This document shows positions 7,195 to 14,222 of a stretch of DNA of 18,931 nucleotides, in pieces (within the stretch, counting starts at the first letter, position 1; every line of letters starts with the position of its first letter). Under the pieces are notes generated by a model that searched no databases, was not told where the DNA came from, and saw nothing but the letters and a program-made list of their open reading frames with translations. The stretch is from Methanosarcina sp. (GTDB lineage: Archaea; Halobacteriota; Methanosarcinia; Methanosarcinales; Methanosarcinaceae): contig DUGS01000133.1 of the NCBI GenBank assembly GCA_013331265.1, positions 1 to 18,931 of the forward strand, given 5' to 3'. A program made the position numbers and the translations under genes.

Positions 7195-8646
7195 TTCCAC
7201 TCCGACAGCACTCAGGAACCTTTTGACAACTGCTTCATTAACGAGCCTCAGGAGTGTCTGCCTGTCTTTCGTGGCACTGAAGACTCCGAGAGGTATCTGA
7301 GCACCTGCTGCATTTGCATGCCCGCCTGCATCTTCTCCGAAAGCCTGACGCATAATTTCTCCGAGATTGATCCTGATATCGGTGCTGCGTCCGGAGATAT
7401 AGATGCGGTCTTCCGAAACCCCGAAGACAACGGTTGTGGAGATTCCTTCAAGGCTCAGGAGGTAATCCGCGGCCTGAGGAAGGGTATCCCTGTCACGGAT
7501 GTTCCCAACATTTGAGAGGAGATAACTCCCAAGGACCTGCCGGTTCCGGATGGCTTCCCCGAGAACATCAAGGGTTTCAATAGCCATTGAAGGCTGCTCG
7601 AGCTGGTCCAGTATCCCATGGTTTGAAAGCGGGTAGAGGTATGAAGCAGCAGAGAGGTCTGCAGGATCGGTTTTTCTCTTGAAGTCCTGCGTATCGGTCC
7701 TGATTCCATAAAGCAAAGCTGTTGCAAGAGTTTTTGAAATATTGATGTTTAACTGCTGCAGATACTTTGTCATTATAGTGGCTGTTGCCCCAAAGTTAGG
7801 TCTGATGTCAATATACTCAGCCTTTATCTCGGTTTCTCCTGGTGGATGGTGGTCAATTACAATCCCTACATAGGAGTTAGGGGGGACCATGTTGTTAACA
7901 CCCGGAATTGAACAGTCTATCAGGGCAATTTCGTCAAAGTCCTTCGGGTCATGCTCTTCCATCTTACTGAGGTCGATCCCGAGAAGGTTTACGAAAGCCT
8001 TGTTCTCCTGATGTCCTATCCTTCCGTGGTAGAGGATACTTGCTTCAACCCCCAGGCTTTTTGCAATCTCCTTCAAAGCAAGCCCGCTGGATATCGCATC
8101 CGGATCTGGGTTATCGTGGATTACGATAGCAAGGTTTTTGTCTCTTATCCCTTTCAGCCATCTGGCAAGCCTGTTGCCTCTGTGTACCGATTCAGCTCTC
8201 TCGAGAGAGCGGGAAAGGGAACTTGCAACGAGCTTTGAAGGCATAAAAACGTAATCCGACCCCAGGTCTTCCATCTTTTCTTTATTGATTATATCCGAAG
8301 CTCTGGAAAAGATCTGGATATCCGGATTTACGACTTTTTTAAAGTTTTCAATTCCTTTCCTGTTAGCCTCATTGTTAGAACTCAGGAAAAGTATGGCAAC
8401 AACATTTTTAAGATCAATATTATTAACGAGCTCGGGGTCAGAAATATCTCCAAGAAGGGCTTCAAAACCTTCTTCTCTAAGGGTCTCAACCTTGGCTTCG
8501 TCTTTATCTACAATGATTACAAGCTTATTGCTTTCCCTGAGCTCTTTTGCAAGCGCAAAACCAATACTACCGCTACCCAGGATAAGATACCTAGGTTTAA
8601 CTGTACTCTTAAGGCTGCTATCCGCATCTTTTGAAGAATTAGACAA
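7180..8646 (-). CDS. TrkA-N / DHH / DHHA1 phosphoesterase-like protein
   Basis: A 488-aa soluble fusion protein. The N-terminus (about 18-140) is a TrkA-N/RCK-type Rossmann domain with G24-S-G-S-I-G29 and an acidic D47 ending the second strand, as in NAD-binding folds. The DHH domain follows, with H177-D-N-P-D-P-D-A184, D244 (ALIDCS) and D265-H-H267, all expected metal ligands of DHH phosphoesterases. The DHHA1 domain carries G441-G-H-A-N-A-A-G-A449. DHH/DHHA1 enzymes cleave nucleotides such as oligoribonucleotides, pAp or cyclic dinucleotides; the substrate here is not evident. The start is TTG at 8646, chosen because AGGAGG (8659-8654) lies seven bases upstream and no in-frame ATG occurs nearby. 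Its stop is in the first unit of a 15-bp tandem repeat. The architecture is known in archaea; coupling of NAD or ion sensing to nucleotide hydrolysis is my inference. Confidence 0.9.
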   Translation of the reverse strand: MSNSSKDADSSLKSTVKPRYLILGSGSIGFALAKELRESNKLVIIVDKDEAKVETLREEGFEALLGDISDPELVNNIDLKNVVAILFLSSNNEANRKGIENFKKVVNPDIQIFSRASDIINKEKMEDLGSDYVFMPSKLVASSLSRSLERAESVHRGNRLARWLKGIRDKNLAIVIHDNPDPDAISSGLALKEIAKSLGVEASILYHGRIGHQENKAFVNLLGIDLSKMEEHDPKDFDEIALIDCSIPGVNNMVPPNSYVGIVIDHHPPGETEIKAEYIDIRPNFGATATIMTKYLQQLNINISKTLATALLYGIRTDTQDFKRKTDPADLSAASYLYPLSNHGILDQLEQPSMAIETLDVLGEAIRNRQVLGSYLLSNVGNIRDRDTLPQAADYLLSLEGISTTVVFGVSEDRIYISGRSTDIRINLGEIMRQAFGEDAGGHANAAGAQIPLGVFSATKDRQTLLRLVNEAVVKRFLSAVGVESTGE

Positions 8647-8653
8647 AAGTCAT

Positions 8654-8659
8654 CCTCCT
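8654..8659 (-). promoter_or_regulatory. Shine-Dalgarno AGGAGG deciding a TTG start
   Basis: On the minus strand AGGAGG is followed by ATGACTT and then the TTG start at 8646. The ATG touching the ribosome-binding site opens only a four-codon frame (M-T-F-V-stop) that overlaps the true start in another frame. It has no spacer, so TTG is preferred. Confidence 0.75.
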
Positions 8660-9013
8660 GCTCTTATGTAAGTCCAGACACGTGCAAAGGAAAGCAAACA
8701 TTTGATCAGATTCCTGCCTGCTTACAATTTTTTACTTTTCTCTCTATTCAATCTTAATAAAAGAATAACGAAAAACATTACATTGTTAGACATAAGGCTA
8801 TTTAAAATTATTTAGTACCGAATCCGATTCATGTGGTTATCTTATAATTTACATATTCGCTTTCGTTTTTACAACTTGATTCCTGAATGATACTGTTATT
8901 CTGAAATCTGCTGACTTTAGTGTTATCTAACTTGATATATTAGTTGCTCTTACTATACATTTGTTACCCTTACTGAAGTTACTTCTTCTGTAACGGCCAG
9001 GTTTCCTGCGATA

Positions 9014-9053
9014 AAATGACATATATCCTGAGTAAATGACATATATCCCGAGT
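9014..9053 (+). repeat. Tandem 20-bp direct repeat, candidate operator
   Basis: Two adjacent copies of AAATGACATATATCCTGAGT (9014-9033 and 9034-9053) differ at one base (T/C at the fifteenth position). The core TGACATATATCC recurs in near-inverted form as GGATATATGACA at 9107-9118 (11/12). Two helical turns between copies and the position 110-150 bases before a TATA box suggest a protein-binding site. No regulator can be named. Confidence 0.6.
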
Positions 9054-9163
9054 ATAAGACTGTCTTACAGCATAAAATGGTTTCTGGAATGTTAACCCGT
9101 TTTATTGGATATATGACATATTAGAACGTAGCGTATATAGTAAACAGATGATAAATTTTCCTC

Positions 9164-9171
9164 TATATAAA
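9164..9171 (+). promoter_or_regulatory. TATA box, likely promoter of nnr
   Basis: TATATAAA in an AT-rich setting matches the archaeal TATA element. Transcription would begin near 9190-9195, giving a leader of about 160 bases before nnr. The call is based on motif and position. Confidence 0.45.
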
Positions 9172-9351
9172 TTAATTAAGAATAAAGGTGCAAGTAGATA
9201 AAAGCGCAAGTAAATTCAGGCTAAATGCCGAAGAAACAGGAAAATATCTGGAGAAATACCAGGAGCACCAGAGGAGACATTTCAGCTCCCGGTAAACCGT
9301 GTCAAACTTACAATCAGATTCTACAATTGATAGAAAAAAGACCTGCAGGCA

Positions 9352-10860
9352 ATGAACATGAAATACATCAGTTCTTCACGGATGAAGGCTATCGATACAA
9401 ACTGTGCATATCTAGGACTGCTTCCGCTCCAGTTAATGGAAAATGCAGGCGCAGCTATTGCACAGAGTGTAAAGGAAAGGCTTGGTAGCGGAAAGGTACT
9501 GTTTGTGGCAGGAAGGGGCAATAACGGAGGCGATGCTTTTGTTGCTGCCAGGCACCTTGCAGGCATTCCCGGATACAGTGTAAGGGTTATGCTGCTTGGG
9601 AAATCCCGGGATATAGGAACAGAAGAAGCTCTTCATAATTTCTCCCTGTTAAGGTCCAGCAGGGTGCAAATACTTGAAATCAGAGATTCAAGCCAGCTTA
9701 CAGCTTTGGAATGGTTTTCAGAAGCAGACCTGCTTGTGGACGCTGTCTTTGGCACAGGGGTTAAGGGAGAAATAAAAGACCCCGAATCAACTTCAATTGA
9801 CCTTATAAACAGAGAAGGAAAAAACGGAAAAACTGTAATTGCCGTAGATATCCCATCCGGGCTTGACCCTGATGGTAGAGATTTTGAAAAAGCCGTATAC
9901 GCAGACTTTACCGTAACCTTTCACCACATGAAAGCAGGGCTTATGACAGAACGGGCAAAAGAGCATACAGGTACGGTAAAGGTTGCAGAAATAGGGGTCT
10001 GCGCAGACGCTGAAAGTTATGTAGGTCCAGGTGACCTCCAGATGCTTCAAAAAAGGAAACCTGAAGCTCATAAAGGAAAAGCCGGAAGGATCCTCATTAT
10101 AGGTGGAGGACCTTACTCCGGAGCGCCTGCACTTGCAGCTCTTGGAGCCCTGAAGGCAGGGGCAGACCTGGTAACGGCAGCCGTGCCCGACTCAGTAGCC
10201 AGGATCGTAGCATCTTATTCCCCTGACATTATTGTCCGGAAACTTTCTTCAAGCATACTCTGCCCCGAAGACCTGTCCATCCTCTCTGACCTTATCAATT
10301 CTCATGATGTTGTTGTGATGGGAATGGGGCTTGGAAAATCGACAGAGACACTTGAAGCTGTCCGAAAAATCCTGCCCTTTTGCAGAAAAGTTGTCCTTGA
10401 TGCCGATGCCCTTTCAGCCCTTTCAGGCACTCTCTTTGAGACACTTGCCGGGAATTGTGAAATTATAGTAACCCCGCATGCAGGAGAATTTGCGCGCCTG
10501 AGAGGCCTGGATACCCCTGATGACCCTGAAGCCCGCGAAAAAGCCGTCAGAGAGTTTTCCGGGGAAATGGGCGTAGTGACACTCCTGAAGGGAAAGACGG
10601 ATATTATTTCTGACGGAAAACAGACTCTTCTGAACAGGACAGGGAATCCCGGCATGACTGTAGGAGGCACCGGAGACGTTCTGGCAGGCATAACAGGGTC
10701 TCTTTTTTCAAGAAACCCGGCGTTTCTTGCCGCAGCCTGTGCAGCCTTTATCAATGGGGCAGCCGGAGACCTGGCGTTCGAAAAAGCAGGAAATGCACTG
10801 CTCGCAACTGATGTGCTTGAAAAGATTCCTGAAATAATCAGAGAGGCCGGGATAGGATGA
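9352..10860 (+). CDS. nnr: Bifunctional NAD(P)H-hydrate repair enzyme (epimerase + dehydratase)
   Basis: A 502-aa cytosolic fusion that repairs damaged hydrated NADH and NADPH: the N-terminal half epimerises R/S forms and the C-terminal half dehydrates the S form using ADP (family knowledge). The YjeF_N-like domain (about 1-220) shows G54-R-G-N-N-G-G-D61, DAVFGTG (130-136) and VDIPSGLDPDG (165-175) with D166. The ribokinase-like C-terminal domain (about 235-500) shows H240-K-G-K-A-G and GGGPYSG (251-257), LDADALSAL (349-357), TPHAGEF (374-380), LLKGK (411-415) and NPGMTVGGTGDVLAG (432-446), which contains the GTGD nucleotide site. ATG at 9352 is given; ATG at 9358 is an alternative and no strong ribosome-binding site separates them. 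It is followed at 151 bp by a small gene and then moaC, so the three may share a transcript. Confidence 0.95.
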   Translation: MNMKYISSSRMKAIDTNCAYLGLLPLQLMENAGAAIAQSVKERLGSGKVLFVAGRGNNGGDAFVAARHLAGIPGYSVRVMLLGKSRDIGTEEALHNFSLLRSSRVQILEIRDSSQLTALEWFSEADLLVDAVFGTGVKGEIKDPESTSIDLINREGKNGKTVIAVDIPSGLDPDGRDFEKAVYADFTVTFHHMKAGLMTERAKEHTGTVKVAEIGVCADAESYVGPGDLQMLQKRKPEAHKGKAGRILIIGGGPYSGAPALAALGALKAGADLVTAAVPDSVARIVASYSPDIIVRKLSSSILCPEDLSILSDLINSHDVVVMGMGLGKSTETLEAVRKILPFCRKVVLDADALSALSGTLFETLAGNCEIIVTPHAGEFARLRGLDTPDDPEAREKAVREFSGEMGVVTLLKGKTDIISDGKQTLLNRTGNPGMTVGGTGDVLAGITGSLFSRNPAFLAAACAAFINGAAGDLAFEKAGNALLATDVLEKIPEIIREAGIG

Positions 10861-10913
10861 AAGGGTTACACCAGAGAAGTCTGTTCAAAAAGTATAACAT
10901 TACAGGAACAATG

Positions 10914-10957
10914 TTCAGATAATGCTCAAATATTACTCAAACAATATTCAACCATAC
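10914..10957 (+). repeat. Degenerate 11-bp repeat, four units
   Basis: Between nnr and the 61-aa gene, TTCAGATAATG, CTCAAATATTA, CTCAAACAATA and TTCAACCATAC follow one another with an exact 11-bp period (approximate consensus YTCAAAYAWTA). Further TTCAA or CTCA tracts occur at 10884, 10967 and 10982 off that register. Confidence 0.5.
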
Positions 10958-11011
10958 CGTGCAGTATTCAAATAATAATCGCTCATATACCGGGAAAGGG
11001 GGTAAGAGAAT

Positions 11012-11197
11012 ATGGTACGTGATTTTGAGAGAAAAATAGATGTTGAGATCGAAAGGACAAGGATCCGGGTCACGGTTTTTCACGGGGAAGATGAAGAAGT
11101 TATAAAACTCAACCTTGAAGAAGCCGAAGAATTTGCAGAAAAACTGGATCATGCGATTGAGGATTACTCACAAAGAAAACAAATCAGGATTGACTGA
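11012..11197 (+). CDS. Small conserved-looking protein, unknown function
   Basis: A 61-aa acidic protein that I do not recognise as a named family. It has a strong GGGGGT ribosome-binding site eight bases before the ATG, making translation likely. The sequence reads as a short beta-strand pair (about residues 8-35, V-E-I-E-R-T-R-I-R-V-T-V-F then V-I-K-L-N-L) followed by an amphipathic helix rich in Glu (about 36-56). This is a compact beta-beta-alpha pattern without cysteines or membrane segments. It lies between nnr (151 bp upstream) and moaC (58 bp downstream) on the same strand and is probably co-transcribed with moaC. A role in cofactor metabolism is a guess from position only. Confidence 0.75.
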   Translation: MVRDFERKIDVEIERTRIRVTVFHGEDEEVIKLNLEEAEEFAEKLDHAIEDYSQRKQIRID

Positions 11198-11245
11198 GTA
11201 GAAAAATTGAATATAAGATATAGTCCCGGATGGGTACGAAAAACG

Positions 11246-11251
11246 CGGTGA
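11246..11251 (+). promoter_or_regulatory. Shine-Dalgarno GGTGAT for the moaC GTG start
   Basis: GGTGAT, complementary to the expected 16S rRNA 3' end, ends four bases before GTG at 11256. The next in-frame ATG (codon 15) lies within the family-conserved M-V-D-I-S segment, so GTG is preferred. Confidence 0.65.
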
Positions 11252-11255
11252 TTTT

Positions 11256-11732
11256 GTGGAAAAGTCATTTACTCATATTGAAGCCGGCAGGGCGCGGATG
11301 GTCGATATAAGCGAAAAAAATATTGTTCCCAGGCTGGCAAGGGCTGCAGGGGAAATAGTACTTTCTGCAGGGACCATAGAGAAAATAAGGACAGGGACCG
11401 TTGAGAAAGGAAATGTGTTTGCAACTGCAAGGGTTGCAGCCGTGCTTGCAGTAAAAAAGACTCCCGAAACAATTCCAATGTGCCACCAGATTCCGATAAC
11501 AGGGATAGATGTGGACTTTGAGATAGGGGAAGAAGAGGTTTCTGTTGTAGTTGAAGTCAGGACTGTTGGAAAAACAGGAGTTGAAATGGAAGCTCTTACA
11601 GGGGTTTCGGTTGCGCTGCTTACTGTCTGGGACATGGTGAAATCTGCAGAAAAGGATGAAACCGGAAATTACCCGCATACACTGATAAGAAATATCAGGG
11701 TGCTTGAAAAGTTCAAGGGTAAAAAAGATTAA
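11256..11732 (+). CDS. moaC: Cyclic pyranopterin monophosphate synthase
   Basis: A 158-aa protein of normal length for MoaC, which forms cPMP from the cyclic GTP intermediate made by MoaA, the second step of molybdopterin (Mo/W cofactor) synthesis. Visible family features are M15-V-D-I-S, K51-G-N-V with the catalytic-type lysine, C76-H-Q-I-P80, the V-G-K-T-G-V-E-M-E-A-L-T-G segment (104-116), and W125-D126-M-V-K129-S, where D126 and K129 match the catalytic Asp and Lys of the E. coli enzyme. The tail has K133-D-E-T-G-N-Y-P-H. In methanogens this cofactor serves formylmethanofuran dehydrogenase, which makes it a housekeeping function. The gene starts with GTG behind GGTGAT. Confidence 0.95.
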   Translation: MEKSFTHIEAGRARMVDISEKNIVPRLARAAGEIVLSAGTIEKIRTGTVEKGNVFATARVAAVLAVKKTPETIPMCHQIPITGIDVDFEIGEEEVSVVVEVRTVGKTGVEMEALTGVSVALLTVWDMVKSAEKDETGNYPHTLIRNIRVLEKFKGKKD

Positions 11733-11829
11733 AAATTTGAAAAGATAAAAGCCGGATAAAATCATGGTCCATTAAAATAAGCTTTTTAAAGGATGGAATA
11801 TATCAAGACGGCACACTGAGGTATGTATC

Positions 11830-12681
11830 TTGAAGATAATAGGTGGACCAGCATCACAGTTACTTGCCAGCCGCACAGCCAGAGCTTTAGGGACAGAGCC
11901 TGTGCTCTGCGAGTATAACCGCTTCCCTGACGGGGAACTTTATCTTAGAATCGCAGAAGAAACCGAGAAAGAAAAAGTGACACTTATCCAGAGCACGCCT
12001 ACAGACTCTGATTTTGTCGCCCTGCTCCAGCTTATCGATGCCTGTGAGGGGGCAGCTGAAATCAATGTTGTGATCCCTTACATGGGTTATGCCAGGCAGG
12101 ACAAGAAGTTCAAACCCGGAGAGCCCATAAGTGCCCGCGCCATTGCCCGCTGTATTAATGCTGACAGGATTTTTACAATAAATATTCATGAAAAGAGTGT
12201 ACTTGACCACTTCCCCTGCCCTGCCAGAAATCTTGATGCAGCAAATCTCCTGGGAACATATGTTGCAGGTTTCGGACTTGAGGACCCCATGCTGGTCGCT
12301 CCAGACGAAGGTGCTCAGGGGCTTGTAAAGAATGTGGCTTCAGGGCACGGCTTTGACCATGACCATCTCCAGAAAACAAGGCTCAGCGGAGATACAGTTG
12401 TAATCAAGACAAAGAACCTTGATGTAACCGGCAGGCACGTTGTCCTTGTGGATGATATGATTGCAACCGGAGGGACTATGGCTGAGTCAATCAGGATGCT
12501 TAAAGCCCAGGGAGCAATTGATGTCCACATCGCCTGCGTACATCCTGTCCTTACAAGAAATGCGGCTTTAAGGCTGTTCAATGCAGGAGTAAAAGACATA
12601 ATCGGAACTGACACTCTCGAGAAAGCAGAAAGCAAACTGAGTGTCGCCCCTCTTATTGCAGAAGCCCTTTCAAAGAGGTAA
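11830..12681 (+). CDS. prs: Ribose-phosphate pyrophosphokinase (PRPP synthase, archaeal type)
   Basis: A 283-aa enzyme that makes PRPP from ribose 5-phosphate and ATP for nucleotide, histidine and related synthesis. It is shorter than bacterial Prs (about 315 aa), as is usual in methanogens. Motifs: N30-R-F-P-D-G-E36, the ATP-binding Y84-M-G-Y-A-R-Q-D-K, the metal-binding N118-I-H-E, A157-P-D-E-G-A region, K182-T-R-L-S-G, and the PRPP loop V204-V-L-V-D-D-M-I-A-T-G-G-T216. The start is TTG at 11830 with GAGGT (11818-11822) seven bases upstream. The nearby ATG at 11823 is out of frame. A 97-bp gap from moaC with an AT-rich stretch (TTTTTAAAG near 11783-11791) allows its own promoter. Confidence 0.95.
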   Translation: MKIIGGPASQLLASRTARALGTEPVLCEYNRFPDGELYLRIAEETEKEKVTLIQSTPTDSDFVALLQLIDACEGAAEINVVIPYMGYARQDKKFKPGEPISARAIARCINADRIFTINIHEKSVLDHFPCPARNLDAANLLGTYVAGFGLEDPMLVAPDEGAQGLVKNVASGHGFDHDHLQKTRLSGDTVVIKTKNLDVTGRHVVLVDDMIATGGTMAESIRMLKAQGAIDVHIACVHPVLTRNAALRLFNAGVKDIIGTDTLEKAESKLSVAPLIAEALSKR

Positions 12682-13118
12682 ACACTGAGTTAAAAGTCTA
12701 TTAGAATCAGCTTAAAAAGTCAAATTACTAAATTTTTTACGGTGCATCCTGACTAATTGGTTGCTATTATTCAGGAATGAATGCAAATGGCGGGTATCTC
12801 GCTTTCTTCTTTTCACCCGCCGCCGCAAGACTTGAACCCTCCGGCATACAGTGGATAAACAAACTCAATAACTGGACTGAGAATGAAATTTTGTGAAGAG
12901 ATTTTCCTTCTTTTGAGATTTATACGGTAAGTATATAGAAAAAGGCCAGGTCCACTAAAATTTATAGAGAACTATATTAAAAAACCCTTTGAATCAGGAA
13001 AATAGACATTTATCATCCCGAGACGATAAGGAAGAAGCCCACAAATTCAGGGTTCTGATCGTTTTACTCCACTTTATAACCGTTAACTATTTTTTATGTT
13101 CTGTATATTCTTATTATC
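12682..13118. other. Intergenic region after prs
   Basis: These 437 bases hold no ORF I can support. A 7-bp perfect inverted repeat (GGCGGGT at 12789-12795, ACCCGCC at 12815-12821) with a T/C-rich 19-base loop is the clearest structure and could form an RNA hairpin downstream of prs. Several TATA-like tracts occur (about 12918-12938 and 12958-12980). A T-rich tract (13089-13097) lies about 25 bases before the next ATG and has no ribosome-binding site after it, which fits a leaderless promoter. Confidence 0.45.
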
Positions 13119-13844
13119 ATGACCCTTCCAGAAGTTTGTCCACTTGATGAATCCCAGACATGCAAAGGGCGGGAATGCCACCTCTTCTGTCTGGAATGGA
13201 GAACAAGGGAACCTACCTGTCTCATAGGTTACAATACAACAAGTAAAGTCAGGTCTAACAAGGCTGACCGTAATAAAGACACTTATGCTGAAGATACCTT
13301 CCGCAAGTTAGGGAAGAAGCCTCAGCCCAGATGGAAAAACGTTTCTGAAAAAGGGGACTGGACACCAACCAGGCTGGCAGAAAGACCCCCAGAAAGGCCT
13401 GTAGAGAGAAGAGAAGAAAGGACTTCTCGAACTGTGGAAACAGACTCACAAAAATTATTCTTTGGATGCCGCGAAGAACCCAGAGGCGTAAAACCTGAAA
13501 AAAGCCCTGAAGAGAGGCCGGAAGAGAGGCTTCAAAAAAGACCGCTTGCCGACGAGGCTGAAAAAGCTTCCCTGAGACTGGAAGCCAGGCTGAAAAAAGA
13601 GCAGGTTGAAGAAAACTCGACCAGATATGCAAATCCGCAACCAAAGGTTCAGGAAAGAGTAATTTCCAGAGATAAACATGCAACAATCTTTGCATCCTGT
13701 GAAGAAGAAAAGAAAGATATTTATCCTTCCGGCAGGGAAGAGAAACCTAAAAAAGCAATTGAAAATAGAGATAAGCGTAAAAAACTTGAGAAATTAATGA
13801 ATATAGACCTTCCTGATAATTACGAAGAGGAGTTCTGGAGTTAA
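13119..13844 (+). CDS. Protein with five-Cys N-terminal motif and charged low-complexity tail, unknown function
   Basis: A 241-aa protein I do not recognise as a named family. The first 40 residues contain C7-x7-C15-x4-C20-x3-C24-x9-C34 with W27, a compact cluster suited to zinc or an Fe-S cluster. The remaining 200 residues are very hydrophilic and rich in Glu, Arg, Lys and Pro, with Pro-Glu-Arg-Pro-like repeats at about 88-105 and 128-145, and are probably disordered. A final helix-like segment (about 222-241) ends in E-E-E-F-W-S. No signal peptide or membrane segment is seen. ATG 13119 has no ribosome-binding site, but a T-rich element about 25 bases upstream suggests a leaderless mRNA. 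The biased composition makes homology calls risky, but the cysteine-rich head argues for a real gene. Confidence 0.7.
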   Translation: MTLPEVCPLDESQTCKGRECHLFCLEWRTREPTCLIGYNTTSKVRSNKADRNKDTYAEDTFRKLGKKPQPRWKNVSEKGDWTPTRLAERPPERPVERREERTSRTVETDSQKLFFGCREEPRGVKPEKSPEERPEERLQKRPLADEAEKASLRLEARLKKEQVEENSTRYANPQPKVQERVISRDKHATIFASCEEEKKDIYPSGREEKPKKAIENRDKRKKLEKLMNIDLPDNYEEEFWS

Positions 13845-13963
13845 ATAATATTATATATTGTATTCAGAATTACCCAAATTAACATGAATAGAGCAAAGTT
13901 TCGGAAAAACGTTCAGGACCCAAAAAAGGAGAAAGTATTTCTCGCGTTCTGAGGTTCGAGCAG

Positions 13964-14002
13964 GCCTGCATAGCCTCCTTTAAGCCTGCATGGCCTCCTT
14001 TA
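13964..14002 (+). repeat. Two-copy direct repeat, 20-bp period
   Basis: GCCTGCATAGCCTCCTTTA (13964-13982) and GCCTGCATGGCCTCCTTTA (13984-14002) match at 18 of 19 positions. It lies about 90 bases upstream of the TATA box of the nuclease gene. Confidence 0.65.
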
Positions 14003-14090
14003 TGAGACCGGGATTTAATGTTTGATTCCGAGAGTTTCGTTTTCTGAGATTTTGTTTCTTAAAGCGTGCTTTTAGAGCGAAGGTCAGACA

Positions 14091-14098
14091 TTTATATA
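14091..14098 (+). promoter_or_regulatory. TATA box of the TPD nuclease gene
   Basis: TTTATATA is a consensus archaeal TATA box. Transcription would begin near 14120, about 100 bases before the nuclease ATG at 14223. Motif-based call. Confidence 0.5.
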
Positions 14099-14222
14099 GT
14101 AAGAAAAAAGATAAAAGTATATATTAAAAGTAAGCTCCCTGTATATTGGAAAGTTCGCTTTTCGTTCATGTTATTCAATTTTGTTTTCTATGCTAAACAA
14201 AAACAGGATTTAATGATTAAGA

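Larger units (their letters stand above)
8647..9351. other. Divergent intergenic region between the DHH gene and nnr
   Basis: These 705 AT-rich bases separate two divergent genes and must hold promoters for both. The plus side has a tandem 20-bp element (9014-9053), a near-inverted copy of its core (9107-9118) and a TATA box (9164-9171). A TTTTAAATA-like stretch on the minus strand near 8800-8810 could serve the DHH gene. A short hairpin GTTAC/GTAAC lies at 8978-8994. The ORF overlapping the start of nnr does not look real. Confidence 0.5.
13845..14222. other. Intergenic region before the TPD nuclease gene
   Basis: These 378 bases contain a two-copy 20-bp repeat (13964-14002) and a strong TATA box (14091-14098). 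A 62-codon frame (14066-14254) overlaps the nuclease start and is probably not a gene. The leader from the predicted transcription start to ATG 14223 would be about 100 bases and AT-rich, with no good ribosome-binding site at the usual distance. Confidence 0.5.

Noticed and set aside
7108..7515. 135-codon plus-strand ORF starting in the 15-bp repeats
   Set aside because: It reads the repeat array as F-S-C-T-L units and then lies antisense to the well-supported DHHA1 domain; a shadow frame.
9014..9053. CRISPR array
   Set aside because: The repeat units abut directly, with no spacers and only two copies.
9225..9488. 87-codon plus-strand ORF overlapping the start of nnr
   Set aside because: Overlaps the conserved nnr N-terminus in another frame and lacks motifs or a ribosome-binding site.
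12789..12850. Possible tRNA or tRNA remnant (minus strand GGTTCAAGTC resembling a T-loop)
   Set aside because: The flanking bases do not form a T-stem, and no acceptor, D or anticodon arm can be built around it.
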